Positions 1-6,194 are shown, counted from the stretch's first letter. The stretch: 12,847 nucleotides of DNA from Actinomycetota bacterium (GCA_023379515.1 JAMCQQ010000238.1:1-12847), one strand, 5' to 3'. Made by a program: numbers and translations. The notes: a model not told the origin generated them from the sequence alone.

Positions 1-235
1 ACTTGATAAGGTTGATTTTAGGAATATATTAAGACATGAGCTAGGTCATGCATTTGGTCTTGGCCATTCCAATGATCCAGGTGATCTTATGTATCCAACA
101 TATGATTATATTGAAATTGGAACAGATACCTATCCTTCTGCTCTTGATATTGGTGCCTTACAATACTTATATGGTGCAGATGGTTTTATTTTACCTAATT
201 CATCACCAATTCCTGCTTCTTATACGCTGCCATAA
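1..235 (+). CDS. Matrixin-type (M10) zinc metalloprotease, C-terminal fragment
   Basis: This is the 3' end of a gene cut by the window edge; reading starts at base 2 and the TAA is at 233-235. The visible 77 residues contain the full metzincin zinc site HELGHAFGLGH (HExxHxxGxxH). Its three histidine ligands are at bases 35-37, 47-49 and 65-67, and the catalytic Glu is at 38-40. A Met-turn (DLMYP, Met at 89-91) follows. The ALDIGALQYLYGA segment that follows is typical of the end of matrixin and serralysin catalytic domains. Such enzymes are normally exported and cleave proteins outside the cell. The protein stops about 18 residues after YGA, so there are no C-terminal repeats or anchors. Any signal peptide or propeptide lies outside the window. 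The family call is firm; the substrate is unknown. Confidence 0.88.
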   Translation, partial: LDKVDFRNILRHELGHAFGLGHSNDPGDLMYPTYDYIEIGTDTYPSALDIGALQYLYGADGFILPNSSPIPASYTLP

Positions 236-266
236 AAAATTTAAAATAATAAAAAATAATATATTT

Positions 267-304
267 AATTAATAGGGCCCTATTTGATTAGGGCCCTATT
301 AATT
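267..304 (+). terminator. Strong hairpin terminator after the protease gene
   Basis: A perfect 14-bp inverted repeat (AATTAATAGGGCCC at 267-280 and its complement at 291-304) encloses a 10-nt loop. It lies 32 nt after the protease stop codon. The six-GC core and T-rich sequence after it (TTTCTAAATTT) suit an intrinsic terminator, although there is no clean U-tract. The arms are symmetric, so it could work in both directions. Confidence 0.75.
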
Positions 305-363
305 TCTAAATTTGTATAATCTGCATTCATATACCCAGGCAAAATAGGCGGAGTCTTTTCTTC

Positions 364-463
364 AAGACCAAAACTGGTCCAATTACCAGGAATAAAACTA
401 GCCAAAATACTGTTAATATTTTTATGCTGCAAGATTAGACTTAAAGTAAAATAAATCTTTTTT
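364..463 (+). repeat. Conserved intergenic element, copy A
   Basis: The core 367-446 matches 4401-4479 at about 90% identity (roughly eight differences and one indel in 80 positions). The match is confined to intergenic DNA. Within it, CTGGT-CCAATT-ACCAG can form a hairpin; the second copy keeps this pairing with one end pair changed to G-U. Downstream, AAGATT (431-436) can pair with AATCTT (454-459), which runs into six T's (458-463). The other copy keeps this arrangement. It ends about 57 nt before the next gene. It may be a structured RNA leader, a small RNA or a miniature mobile remnant; the sequence alone does not decide. Confidence 0.7.
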
Positions 464-519
464 AACTGGAAGACTCTTTGCTTAAATAGTTAAAAAGCTT
501 AATTTGAGAAAATAAAAAA

Positions 520-1326
520 ATGAGAAAAAAATACTATAACAGATTCACAAGTTTTCCTGACAGGTTTCCTTTTATAATCCTTGCCTTAATAATGGTTTTT
601 GCAGTTATTTTTGTTTTCCAATTTAAGACAAAATATCCATTACCATTTTTTTCAGGTGGCGGATCTGCAACGCAGGATATGGAAAATACTTCATACCCAA
701 TACTTGTTGCCACTCCAACAGGTGCAGAGATATTTGATTTTGTAAATAAAAATGAATTTGTCCCAATAGAGATTAAATCTAAAACAATTGAGAAACTCGA
801 TTATAAATTAAATCTGATAATCGATGATAAAGACATAATAAAAACTTTTACCTTGCCCCCATATAGTTATGACTGGCATCCTCCGGAACCAGGAGAATAT
901 ATCTTAGCTGCAAATCTTGTGGATAGTAGCAATAAAACTATATCAAGCTCAAATAAAGTAAAATTTGAAGTTAAATTAAAATATGAAGAAAAGACAATTA
1001 CAACTGAAGCGACACCCACAACACCTACAGCAGTAACAGAAGAAGCTTTAGCAGGCAGTGCCCCGACAATTAAACTTGAAATCTATGAAGGGCCAACCTA
1101 CTCTGCGGGTGATGATATTTGCTATTATAGGATTAAGGCAATAGTTACGGGTGATCCGGCACCTATTGTAACATTTAGCAAAGATGACAGCGGCGGTGCA
1201 TGGGGTCGCCTTAAAACTCAGATCAATTTAACGAGAAACTCACCAACTTATACGCTTACTGCAAAAGCAAAAAATTCCACAGGTCAGGCTACGGATTCGA
1301 TTAGCTTAAGCTGGGGGTGCGAATAA
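520..1326 (+). CDS. Membrane-anchored protein with two Ig-like beta domains, function unknown
   Basis: This 268-residue protein has a basic N-terminus (MRKKYYNR) and one strong membrane helix at about residues 16-35. The rest should lie outside the membrane. The first domain (about 55-155) has a beta-sandwich pattern with the YDWHPPEPGEYIL turn and alternating hydrophobic strands, as in bacterial Ig or FN3 modules. A Thr/Pro/Glu-rich linker follows (about 157-185). A second beta domain (about 190-268) ends in the only two cysteines, Cys201 and Cys267, which could form one disulfide. No enzyme motif is visible. A role in envelope or cell-surface contacts is inferred. The ribosome site is weak (TTGAGAA, 504-510), but no better start exists. 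The intergenic element at 364-463 lies directly upstream. Confidence 0.75.
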   Translation: MRKKYYNRFTSFPDRFPFIILALIMVFAVIFVFQFKTKYPLPFFSGGGSATQDMENTSYPILVATPTGAEIFDFVNKNEFVPIEIKSKTIEKLDYKLNLIIDDKDIIKTFTLPPYSYDWHPPEPGEYILAANLVDSSNKTISSSNKVKFEVKLKYEEKTITTEATPTTPTAVTEEALAGSAPTIKLEIYEGPTYSAGDDICYYRIKAIVTGDPAPIVTFSKDDSGGAWGRLKTQINLTRNSPTYTLTAKAKNSTGQATDSISLSWGCE

Positions 1327-1413
1327 ATTTGATAAAAGCAATAATTTTATTTTGGATTTAAGGTCACTTACAATATTTTAAATTTATTATCTAATTAAAT
1401 TTGGAGGTATAAG

Positions 1414-1807
1414 ATGAAAAAAATCTTTGTTATACTTTGCATTCTGTCTATCATATCAATTTTTCTTATGGCTCAACAATGCACAATAAATGTTCCGGAA
1501 AAAAGTAAGAATTACGCTGGAGACAGGTCAAGTTCAGCAGACTAATCAGCAAACTACAGAAACCGCTCAGCAAACAACAACAGAACAAAAGAGTAATCAA
1601 CAGACAAGTAAGGGGATAAGTGCTAATGCAGAAATGATATTTTTAATTATTACAATTGTATCTTTTGTTATTGCGCTGGTTTCAGCCATTTTTGGTTTTA
1701 GAAAAGAACAAGAAAACACCGCCGGTAAGCTTTTATTTACTATTTTTATAGTGCTTTTTCTGGTATTTTTAACTCTTTATATTCTAAGCCTTATAAACAT
1801 AATATAA
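1414..1807 (+). CDS. Secreted DUF1328-like membrane protein interrupted by a frameshift
   Basis: Two overlapping reading frames look like one gene. The first starts at ATG 1414 behind a perfect GGAGG (1403-1407). It encodes a signal peptide (MKKIFVILCILSIISIFLMA) but stops at 1543-1545. The second, open from 1490 to 1807, has no ribosome site and is preceded directly by a stop (1487-1489). It encodes a Gln/Thr-rich linker followed by two membrane helices. Removing one A from the A6 run at 1499-1504 joins them into a 130-residue protein: signal peptide, short NVPEKVRITLETG segment, Q/T linker and membrane domain. The membrane part (AIFGFR...GKLLFTIFIVLFLVFL) resembles the DUF1328 protein encoded next door, suggesting duplication. 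It could be a decayed gene, a sequencing error or a slippage-expressed gene. Two separate proteins is the less likely reading. Confidence 0.65.
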
Positions 1808-1856
1808 AAAATATTATTGATAAGTTTTATTATCCCTTATCAGAAAGGAACATAAA

Positions 1857-2027
1857 ATGAACATATTTCTGACCATAGCTTTAGTAGCGGTAATTATTGC
1901 CATAGTTGGAGCAATATTCGGTTTCAGGGGAGCGGCAGGAGTAGCTTTTTCGGTGGCAAAAATAGCATTCTTCATATTCATAGTGATTTTTGTGGTTGCC
2001 TTAATAATAGGTCTTATAAGATTATGA
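1857..2027 (+). CDS. DUF1328 / YtjA-family small membrane protein
   Basis: A 56-residue, almost wholly hydrophobic protein with two membrane helices (about 3-22 and 33-53) joined by a short loop. The pattern AIVGAIFGFRGAAGVAFSVA followed by KIAFFIFIVIFVV is the hallmark of DUF1328 (YtjA, UPF0391). These inner-membrane proteins have no established biochemical role and are often found near stress-response genes. The length matches the family. The ribosome site AGAAAGGA (1842-1849) sits 7 nt before the ATG. It lies 49 nt after the frameshifted paralogue and probably shares its transcript. Confidence 0.85.
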   Translation: MNIFLTIALVAVIIAIVGAIFGFRGAAGVAFSVAKIAFFIFIVIFVVALIIGLIRL

Positions 2028-2054
2028 CAATTAAATAAAGCACCAAAATATAAT
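2024..2054 (+). promoter_or_regulatory. Possible sigma-70 promoter overlapping the DUF1328 stop
   Basis: ATGACA (2024-2029) and a perfect TATAAT (2049-2054) are separated by 19 nt, slightly longer than ideal. It would transcribe the two small charged-protein genes that follow. The gap after it also holds an AACATT/AATGTT hairpin (2074-2088) and an 8-bp TTTTGCTT/AAGCAAAA inverted repeat (2087-2112), which may modulate the leader. Confidence 0.35.
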
Positions 2055-2147
2055 ATAGATATGTACTAATATTAACATTTAAAATGTTTTGCTTGATTAA
2101 AAAAAAGCAAAAATTTAATTGAAGCCATAAAATGAGGTGAAAAAAAG

Positions 2148-2297
2148 ATGATTAAAAAAGTAAAAGAGGGATATCAGGTAGTTTCAGAAAAAAGCGGCAG
2201 GAATATGGGAACTTATAAGACCGAAGAAGAAGCAAAGAAACGTCTGCAACAAATTGAGTATTTTAAGCATAAGAAAAAAGATATAAAAAATAAATGA
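2148..2297 (+). CDS. Small basic protein of the 'GYxVvSEkg...EEAkkRLqqiEYFKh' type
   Basis: A 49-residue, Lys-rich, soluble protein. It contains GYQVVSEKSGRNMGTYKT followed by EEEAKKRLQQIEYFKHKKK, a pattern I recognise from tiny uncharacterised proteins in bacteria and phages. It looks like a beta-hairpin (residues 7-23) followed by one helix (25-41). No catalytic motif is present. GAGGTGA (2134-2140) lies 7 nt before the ATG, an excellent ribosome site, so I take it as a real gene despite its size. The function is unknown; a nucleic-acid or ribosome contact is only a guess from its charge. Confidence 0.7.
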   Translation: MIKKVKEGYQVVSEKSGRNMGTYKTEEEAKKRLQQIEYFKHKKKDIKNK

Positions 2298-2338
2298 AAA
2301 TATAAACAGAGAATTTACTAATGAAAGAGGTGAAAGAA

Positions 2339-2509
2339 GTGCCAGGCAAAAAACATTTACGAGGGGTAAGTGAGAAGGAACAAAGGGAATATGAGCATAT
2401 TAAAGAATCTGCAAAAAAAGAAGGAAGATATAAAGGAAGAGAAGAGGAAGTTGTTGCCCGTACTGTATTAAAACATCATAAAGAAGAAGGACATAAGAAA
2501 GGGGAATAA
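2339..2509 (+). CDS. Small highly charged protein with 'YEHIKESAKKEGR...EEVVARTV' motif
   Basis: A helical, very charged protein of 56 residues from GTG 2339, or 62 from ATG 2321. The motif REYEHIKESAKKEGR, then EEEVVARTVLKHHKEEG, resembles small proteins often annotated loosely as plasmid stabilisation or stress proteins; no mechanism is established for them. I prefer GTG 2339. The ribosome site AGAGGTGA (2325-2332) sits 6 nt before it, the same layout as the preceding gene, and the product then begins MPGKK like relatives I recall. With ATG 2321, that ribosome site would lie inside the coding region. The gene is 41 nt after its neighbour, so the two are probably co-transcribed. Confidence 0.7.
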   Translation: MPGKKHLRGVSEKEQREYEHIKESAKKEGRYKGREEEVVARTVLKHHKEEGHKKGE

Positions 2510-2555
2510 TCGGTCACAGTATAAGAATTTTTTAAGTAAAATAAAGGAGGCTGTT

Positions 2556-2744
2556 ATGAGATTTAGGCATAGATCTTATCCTGTAGGAGGAGTAGTTTGG
2601 TGGATATCACTGATTTTATTAATTCTTGCAATACTATTAAATTTTAGAGTATTAAAGATTCCTGTAATATCAGGATTTTCTTTCTGGATAGCAGTTATAT
2701 CTTCTGCTTTGCTTTTGCTTGCCACCCGTATTAAGGCACTATAA
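2556..2744 (+). CDS. Small two-helix membrane protein, unknown function
   Basis: A 62-residue protein with a short basic start (MRFRHRSYPVGG) and two membrane helices (about 13-29 and 41-58). The loop between them contains LKIPVISGFSFW, and the protein ends in ATRIKAL. Similar tiny membrane proteins occur as uncharacterised conserved genes in many bacteria; I know of no assigned function. The ribosome site AAAGGAGG (2543-2550) is strong and sits 5 nt before the ATG. It lies 46 nt downstream of the charged-protein gene and probably belongs to the same small-gene operon. Confidence 0.75.
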   Translation: MRFRHRSYPVGGVVWWISLILLILAILLNFRVLKIPVISGFSFWIAVISSALLLLATRIKAL

Positions 2745-2815
2745 AAAAAGGGTATTAAAAGAAAATTAAAATAGGTTAATATTAAATTAAAAAATTGGTT
2801 AAAGGAAGATGGCTC

Positions 2816-2840
2816 AGGAGGTAAAAACAAGGAGGTAAAA
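2816..2840 (+). promoter_or_regulatory. Duplicated Shine-Dalgarno before the amidohydrolase gene
   Basis: The 11-mer AGGAGGTAAAA occurs twice, at 2816-2826 and 2830-2840. The second copy is well placed for the ATG at 2845 (9 nt). The first could act as a standby ribosome site, or serve the 9-codon frame ATG 2809 to TAA 2836-2838 that overlaps both. Confidence 0.6.
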
Positions 2841-2844
2841 CCAA

Positions 2845-4161
2845 ATGGACAAAATATATGACAAAATCTTTGATTATATAAAAAAACTGGAAATAATAGA
2901 CACTCATGATCATCTTCCATCTTTTGAGGCCGATAGGGAAAAAGATACTGATGTATTAAAAGAATATCTTTCACATTATTTTAATTGCGATTTAATCTCT
3001 GCAGGTCTTTCAAAAAATGATTATAAAAAAATAATTGAAAGTAAGCTGCCAATTGTAGAAAAATGGAACCTGGTAGAACCGTACTGGGAAGTCTCAAAAT
3101 ATACCGGTTATGGAAGGTCCCTGGAGATTGCCGCAAAAGAAATCTATGGAATAGACGGAATATCAAAATCTACAATAGAAGAACTAAATACTAAGTTCTT
3201 GGAATCCCTTGCTCCGGGACATTTTAAAAAGGTGCTTAAGGACAAGTCTAAGATAAAAATAAGCTTATTGGACGTAAGTGTATTGAATAAAGAATATGAT
3301 GTCTTAAACGAGAAAAGCATATACTGTGACCAAAACTTTTTTAGGGCCGTATACAATATTGGAAATATTGTCTCTCCATTAACCTGGGATTCCATTATCA
3401 AGATGGAAAATGATTCAGGTATAAAAATAATGTCTTTTAATGATTATGTTGAAGCATCTGATGCAATTATTTCCAAGGCCTATAAGCTTGGAGCCATAGG
3501 CCTGAAGAATGCTCTGGCATATACACGAACTCTCAAATATGAAAAGGCGGAAAAATCTGATGCAGAAAGGGAATTTAACAATATATTCAAAACCGAACAT
3601 TTTCCCGAATGGTGTGGAAGGCCAATCTATTTGGGTAAAAATTTCCAGGATTACATGATGCACCATATTTTAAATGTTGCCAATAAAAAGAGTTTAATAA
3701 TACAAATCCATACAGGTTTGCAGGAAGGTAATGGCAATATGATTACAAATAGCAATCCGACACTTCTGACAAACTTATTCATAGAATACCCGGATGTAAG
3801 GTTTGATCTTTTCCATATTGGATATCCATATCAGAATGAAATAATTGTGCTGGCTAAAAATTTTCCTAATGTATATATTGATATGTGCTGGGCCCATATA
3901 ATATCTCCCAATGCCTCTGTAAATGTATTGCTTGAATTGATTGATACGGTACCATTAAATAAAATAAGTGCTTTTGGCGGAGATTATTTATTTGTTGACG
4001 GGGTACTTGGGCATCAGTATCTTGCCAGGGAAAATATAGCCAAAGCATTGTCAAAGAAGGTTTCTGAAGATTTGTTTGACATGGATAAAGCAAAAGAGAT
4101 AAGCAAGATGTTTTTTTATGATAATCCCATAAAAATATTTGGATTGAATGGTAAAATATAA
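2845..4161 (+). CDS. Amidohydrolase-superfamily metal-dependent TIM-barrel enzyme
   Basis: A 438-residue soluble protein with metal-site residues of the amidohydrolase superfamily in the expected order: HxH in IIDTHDHLP (His21, His23), a candidate bridging Lys221 (GLKNALAY), His289 (IQIHTGLQEG), His324 (FHIGYP) and Asp380 (AFGGDYLFVDG). This layout fits the Amidohydro_2 group, which includes hydrolases, decarboxylases and relatives of uronate isomerase. The substrate cannot be read from the sequence. The ends IDTHDHL and IFGLN are intact, so the gene looks complete and functional. It is the only evident metabolic enzyme among small stress-type genes, so context does not suggest a pathway. It starts 100 nt after the preceding gene behind two AGGAGG sites, and no clear promoter is visible in that gap. 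Confidence 0.85.
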   Translation: MDKIYDKIFDYIKKLEIIDTHDHLPSFEADREKDTDVLKEYLSHYFNCDLISAGLSKNDYKKIIESKLPIVEKWNLVEPYWEVSKYTGYGRSLEIAAKEIYGIDGISKSTIEELNTKFLESLAPGHFKKVLKDKSKIKISLLDVSVLNKEYDVLNEKSIYCDQNFFRAVYNIGNIVSPLTWDSIIKMENDSGIKIMSFNDYVEASDAIISKAYKLGAIGLKNALAYTRTLKYEKAEKSDAEREFNNIFKTEHFPEWCGRPIYLGKNFQDYMMHHILNVANKKSLIIQIHTGLQEGNGNMITNSNPTLLTNLFIEYPDVRFDLFHIGYPYQNEIIVLAKNFPNVYIDMCWAHIISPNASVNVLLELIDTVPLNKISAFGGDYLFVDGVLGHQYLARENIAKALSKKVSEDLFDMDKAKEISKMFFYDNPIKIFGLNGKI

Positions 4162-4253
4162 TCTAAAGACTGCTAAACCGGAACCTTGAATGTACCCAAG
4201 CGAAAACTTAAAGATATTATTCATTGTGATGGATTCAAATGGTTCAAACATTC

Positions 4254-4349
4254 AAATAATTTAAATATCCAAATTTCCAATATATAAATAATTTAAATAT
4301 TTAAATAGCTTAAAATATAAATAACTCAAAATATAGATAGCTCAAATAT
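4254..4349 (+). repeat. Degenerate AT-rich tandem repeat, ~16-nt unit
   Basis: Five imperfect units of the form AAATAryTyAAAATAT lie at 4254-4268, 4286-4300, 4303-4318, 4319-4334 and 4335-4349. The last three are directly abutting. They follow the amidohydrolase gene and precede copy B of the intergenic element. No gene is visible in 4162-4587. The unit could be a protein-binding array or simple slippage-expanded DNA. Confidence 0.6.
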
Positions 4350-4400
4350 ATTCTTCTTTATAACACTCCTAAAATGAGGGCATATTAATCTGTGTTTAAA

Positions 4401-4494
4401 ACCAGAACTGGTCTAATTGCCAGGGTAAAACTAGCCAAAATACTGTTACTATTATTATGCTGCAAGATTATACTTAAAAAGCAAAAATCTTTTT
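4401..4494 (+). repeat. Conserved intergenic element, copy B
   Basis: This is the second copy of the element at 364-463; the core runs 4401-4479. It keeps the CTGGT/GCCAG hairpin (one G-U pair) and the AAGATT (4464-4469) to AATCTT (4486-4491) pairing with its T-run (4490-4494). The invariant stretch TAAAACTAGCCAAAATACTG between them is the longest perfect block. Like copy A, it precedes a gene for a small membrane protein. Confidence 0.7.
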
Positions 4495-4587
4495 AATAAA
4501 TAAAATATCACAAATACATAATATATTAGTAGTAATGTCCGGTAGTAAAAACATAGAAAAAGGAAAAATGAATATAAGAAAGGCAGG

Positions 4588-4725
4588 ATGAGAGAGATGA
4601 ATATGTTATTATTACTGGGTTTCGTCAGTGCTATTGTAATTATTTCAGTGGTTTTTAGCTGGGTATGTTATAAAGCTTTTCCTGAGAAAATTAATAAAGA
4701 ATTTTATTTAGATAATAAAAGATAA
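4588..4725 (+). CDS. Single-pass membrane microprotein, unknown function
   Basis: A protein of 45 residues from ATG 4588, or 42 from ATG 4597. It has one membrane helix (MNMLLLLGFVSAIVIISVVF) followed by a short cytosolic-looking tail, CYKAFPEKINKEFYLDNKR. I do not recognise a family. The start is uncertain: AAAGG (4579-4583) precedes ATG 4588 at short spacing, while GGATGAGAG gives weak support to ATG 4597. It lies about 95 nt downstream of intergenic element copy B. The hydrophobic, in-frame composition and a readable start favour a real gene, but it could be spurious. Confidence 0.5.
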   Translation: MREMNMLLLLGFVSAIVIISVVFSWVCYKAFPEKINKEFYLDNKR

Positions 4726-4811
4726 GAAATACTAATAACGGAAGATATTTTTGGAATTTGATATTTTGATATTTAGATAAATTGTTTTGTTGAAGATGCA
4801 TTTCTAAATGT

Positions 4812-4841
4812 TTGACAATTTAAAAGTGATTATTATATGAT
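4812..4841 (+). promoter_or_regulatory. Sigma-70-type promoter for the small membrane protein / AmaP pair
   Basis: A perfect TTGACA (4812-4817) and TATGAT (4836-4841) are separated by 18 nt. Transcription would start near 4848, about 55 nt before the ATG at 4904. The leader contains a short TGTTT/AAACA inverted repeat (about 4857-4873) that could be an operator. Confidence 0.7.
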
Positions 4842-4903
4842 AGATTTATAATAAACTGTTTGTCACCTAAACAATTTATTCTCTTTAATGAGGGAAAAAT
4901 AAT

Positions 4904-5191
4904 ATGTGTTGTGCCGTTACAGTTTTTATACTTTTTGGTCCCCGCTTGGCACTGCTTGTATGGTGGATAATAAATCCTGCTTTATTTAGCTCAGCGTTCA
5001 ATACTTGGATCTGGCCGCTTCTTTTTGCTCTTTTTGCTCCTTTTACTATGATTTTTTTTATGATAGGCTGGTATTTGTCTCCCGGTATCAGTGGTTTTGA
5101 TTGGGTGCTTATAGCTATAGGAATAGTTTTGGATATCTCATCCCATACTGGTGCCGGATATCGTCATAGAGATAGATTTAGAAGAGATTGA
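4904..5191 (+). CDS. Conserved small membrane protein (MCC...GPR...WW type)
   Basis: A 95-residue protein with about three membrane helices (about 5-24, 34-57 and 66-82) and a charged C-terminus (YRHRDRFRRD). The MCCAVTVFILFGPR start, LVWWIINP, a WPLLFALFAPFTM helix and a SGFDWVL loop match a small uncharacterised membrane family I recall from several phyla. It has no named function. GAGGG (4890-4894) sits 9 nt before the ATG, and a strong promoter lies at 4812-4841. The AmaP gene follows after 68 nt with no terminator between them, suggesting one transcript and a shared envelope role. Confidence 0.78.
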   Translation: MCCAVTVFILFGPRLALLVWWIINPALFSSAFNTWIWPLLFALFAPFTMIFFMIGWYLSPGISGFDWVLIAIGIVLDISSHTGAGYRHRDRFRRD

Positions 5192-5259
5192 TTTGAAAAT
5201 CTTACATTAATTTTAAATCATTCTAATAATTAAAAAAAATAAAAGGAAAGGTGATAAGG

Positions 5260-5868
5260 ATGAATATATTCAATAGGGTAATAATGGTAATAGGCATGTT
5301 GTGCCTGATAATATTTTCTATCGTCGGTATGGTCAACGTCTTTACACATCTGTTTGAGTGGTCCCTGGTATCGGATAGGATCAATAACTATATTTCAAAT
5401 CTGAATCCATATGTTTTAGCTGCCATTCTTTTTTTAATCCTGGTTATTGCCTTAATAATACTTATCTTTGAATTTTACAGAAAAAAAATAACACAAGCCA
5501 ATATTTCTTCTGATCAAACTGGCAAAACCATGGTTACTCTTAAAACTTTATCTGAGCAAATTAGAGAAAGCATTGCTAACATTCAGGATGTGGTGGACCC
5601 GCAGATAAGAATTGTTCCCAAACAGAATGGAATAATCATTAACATTTTTTCAAAGCTTACAACAGGTATAAATGTTACAGATAAAACAAAAGAGATCAGG
5701 GAAACTGCAAGTGATTTCGCTTCAAAAAATTTAGGACTTAAAGTGCTGCAAACAAATTATACCGCAACCGGGTTTGTCGCCAAAAAAGTAAAAGTTGAAG
5801 TAATAAAAGAAGAAGCCCCGGTAGAGGATAAACCAGTAGAGGTTAAACAAGAAGAACAGAATAAATAA
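5260..5868 (+). CDS. amaP: AmaP-like alkaline shock response membrane anchor protein
   Basis: A 202-residue protein with two N-terminal membrane helices (7-29 and 51-72), the MNIFNR start common in the family, and a cytosolic domain with VTLKTLSEQIRESI and later KEIRETASDFASKNLGLKV. This matches AmaP, which in Firmicutes anchors Asp23-type proteins at the membrane during alkaline or envelope stress. The domain resembles Asp23 itself. The tail is Glu/Lys/Val-rich. No Asp23 gene is present in the window, so its partner is elsewhere or absent. I chose ATG 5260 over the in-frame GTG 5251 because AAAGGTGA (5247-5254) is then a ribosome site 5 nt upstream; with GTG 5251 that site would overlap the start. 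Confidence 0.8.
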   Translation: MNIFNRVIMVIGMLCLIIFSIVGMVNVFTHLFEWSLVSDRINNYISNLNPYVLAAILFLILVIALIILIFEFYRKKITQANISSDQTGKTMVTLKTLSEQIRESIANIQDVVDPQIRIVPKQNGIIINIFSKLTTGINVTDKTKEIRETASDFASKNLGLKVLQTNYTATGFVAKKVKVEVIKEEAPVEDKPVEVKQEEQNK

Positions 5869-5878
5869 AAAATTTCTC

Positions 5879-5895
5879 ACCGGATCACCGGTTTT
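5879..5895 (+). terminator. Short GC hairpin with T-run after amaP
   Basis: ACCGG (5879-5883) and CCGGT (5888-5892) form a 5-bp stem with a 4-nt loop, followed by TTT. It lies 11 nt after the stop. The stem is short, so termination may be partial. Confidence 0.45.
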
Positions 5896-5904
5896 CCATA
5901 ATAA

Positions 5905-5940
5905 TTCTATCTTCTATTATAAATAATATTTTAGATAGAA
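5905..5940 (+). repeat. AT-rich inverted repeat
   Basis: TTCTATCT (5905-5912) and AGATAGAA (5933-5940) are perfect complements, with an inner ATTAT/ATAAT pair (5916-5927). It may assist the preceding terminator or form an operator. The following 5941-6136 shows no gene or motif I can support. Confidence 0.4.
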
Positions 5941-6136
5941 ATTCATTAGTAGAAATGTTTGCAATTTTTTCCGACTGTTGATGTTTTAAATATGCAATAA
6001 TTTATAGATTTGATCGCTTCCTCAAAACCATAGCATAGAGAAACAATCTTACAAGAAATATTTAAAAACAACCTGCAAGTAACCAGAAAATAAACATTGG
6101 GCTGCAAAATATACAATGGAATTAATATATTTAATG

Positions 6137-6193
6137 GTAATATAATATAATTAATTTAATTAATAGTAGTATAATATAATCAATCTAATTAAC
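6137..6193 (+). repeat. Two-copy 28-nt AT-rich direct repeat
   Basis: Copies at 6137-6164 and 6166-6193 share 24 of 28 positions (GTArTATAATATAAT followed by yAATyTAATTAA). They lie immediately upstream of the GCCGATAT promoter-like motif of the next gene and could be activator sites or low-complexity expansion. Three of the four differences are T to C. Confidence 0.5.
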
Positions 6194-6194
6194 A

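Noticed and set aside
48..272. Open frame encoding a hydrophobic 74-residue peptide at the left edge
   Set aside because: It is out of frame with the protease fragment, which has a complete zinc site and Met-turn. The peptide has no ribosome site and overlaps the terminator.
351..476. GAGTCTT / AAGACTC as terminal inverted repeats of a miniature transposon around element copy A
   Set aside because: Copy B has no matching terminal repeats at equivalent positions and no target duplication was seen, so the 7-bp match is probably chance.
1499..1505. AAAAAAG as a dnaX-like programmed -1 frameshift site
   Set aside because: The heptamer is not in the right phase for -1 slipping from the 1414 frame, and a -1 shift would not enter the frame that runs to 1807. 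A +1 or -2 change is required.
2809..2838. Nine-codon upstream frame (MAQEVKTRR) before the amidohydrolase
   Set aside because: There is no ribosome site at a usable distance. It probably exists only because it spans the duplicated AGGAGG sequence.
2576..4251. Several minus-strand open frames across the amidohydrolase gene
   Set aside because: They are antisense to a gene with clear family motifs, lack ribosome sites and encode no recognisable domain.
4394..4428. SigB-like GTTTAA and GGGTAA in intergenic element copy B
   Set aside because: The 23-nt spacing is too long for a SigB promoter, and copy A lacks the second box.
4943..4962. Sigma-54-like TTGGCAC...TTG
   Set aside because: The spacing between the two boxes is too short for a -24/-12 promoter, and it lies inside the coding region of the gene at 4904.
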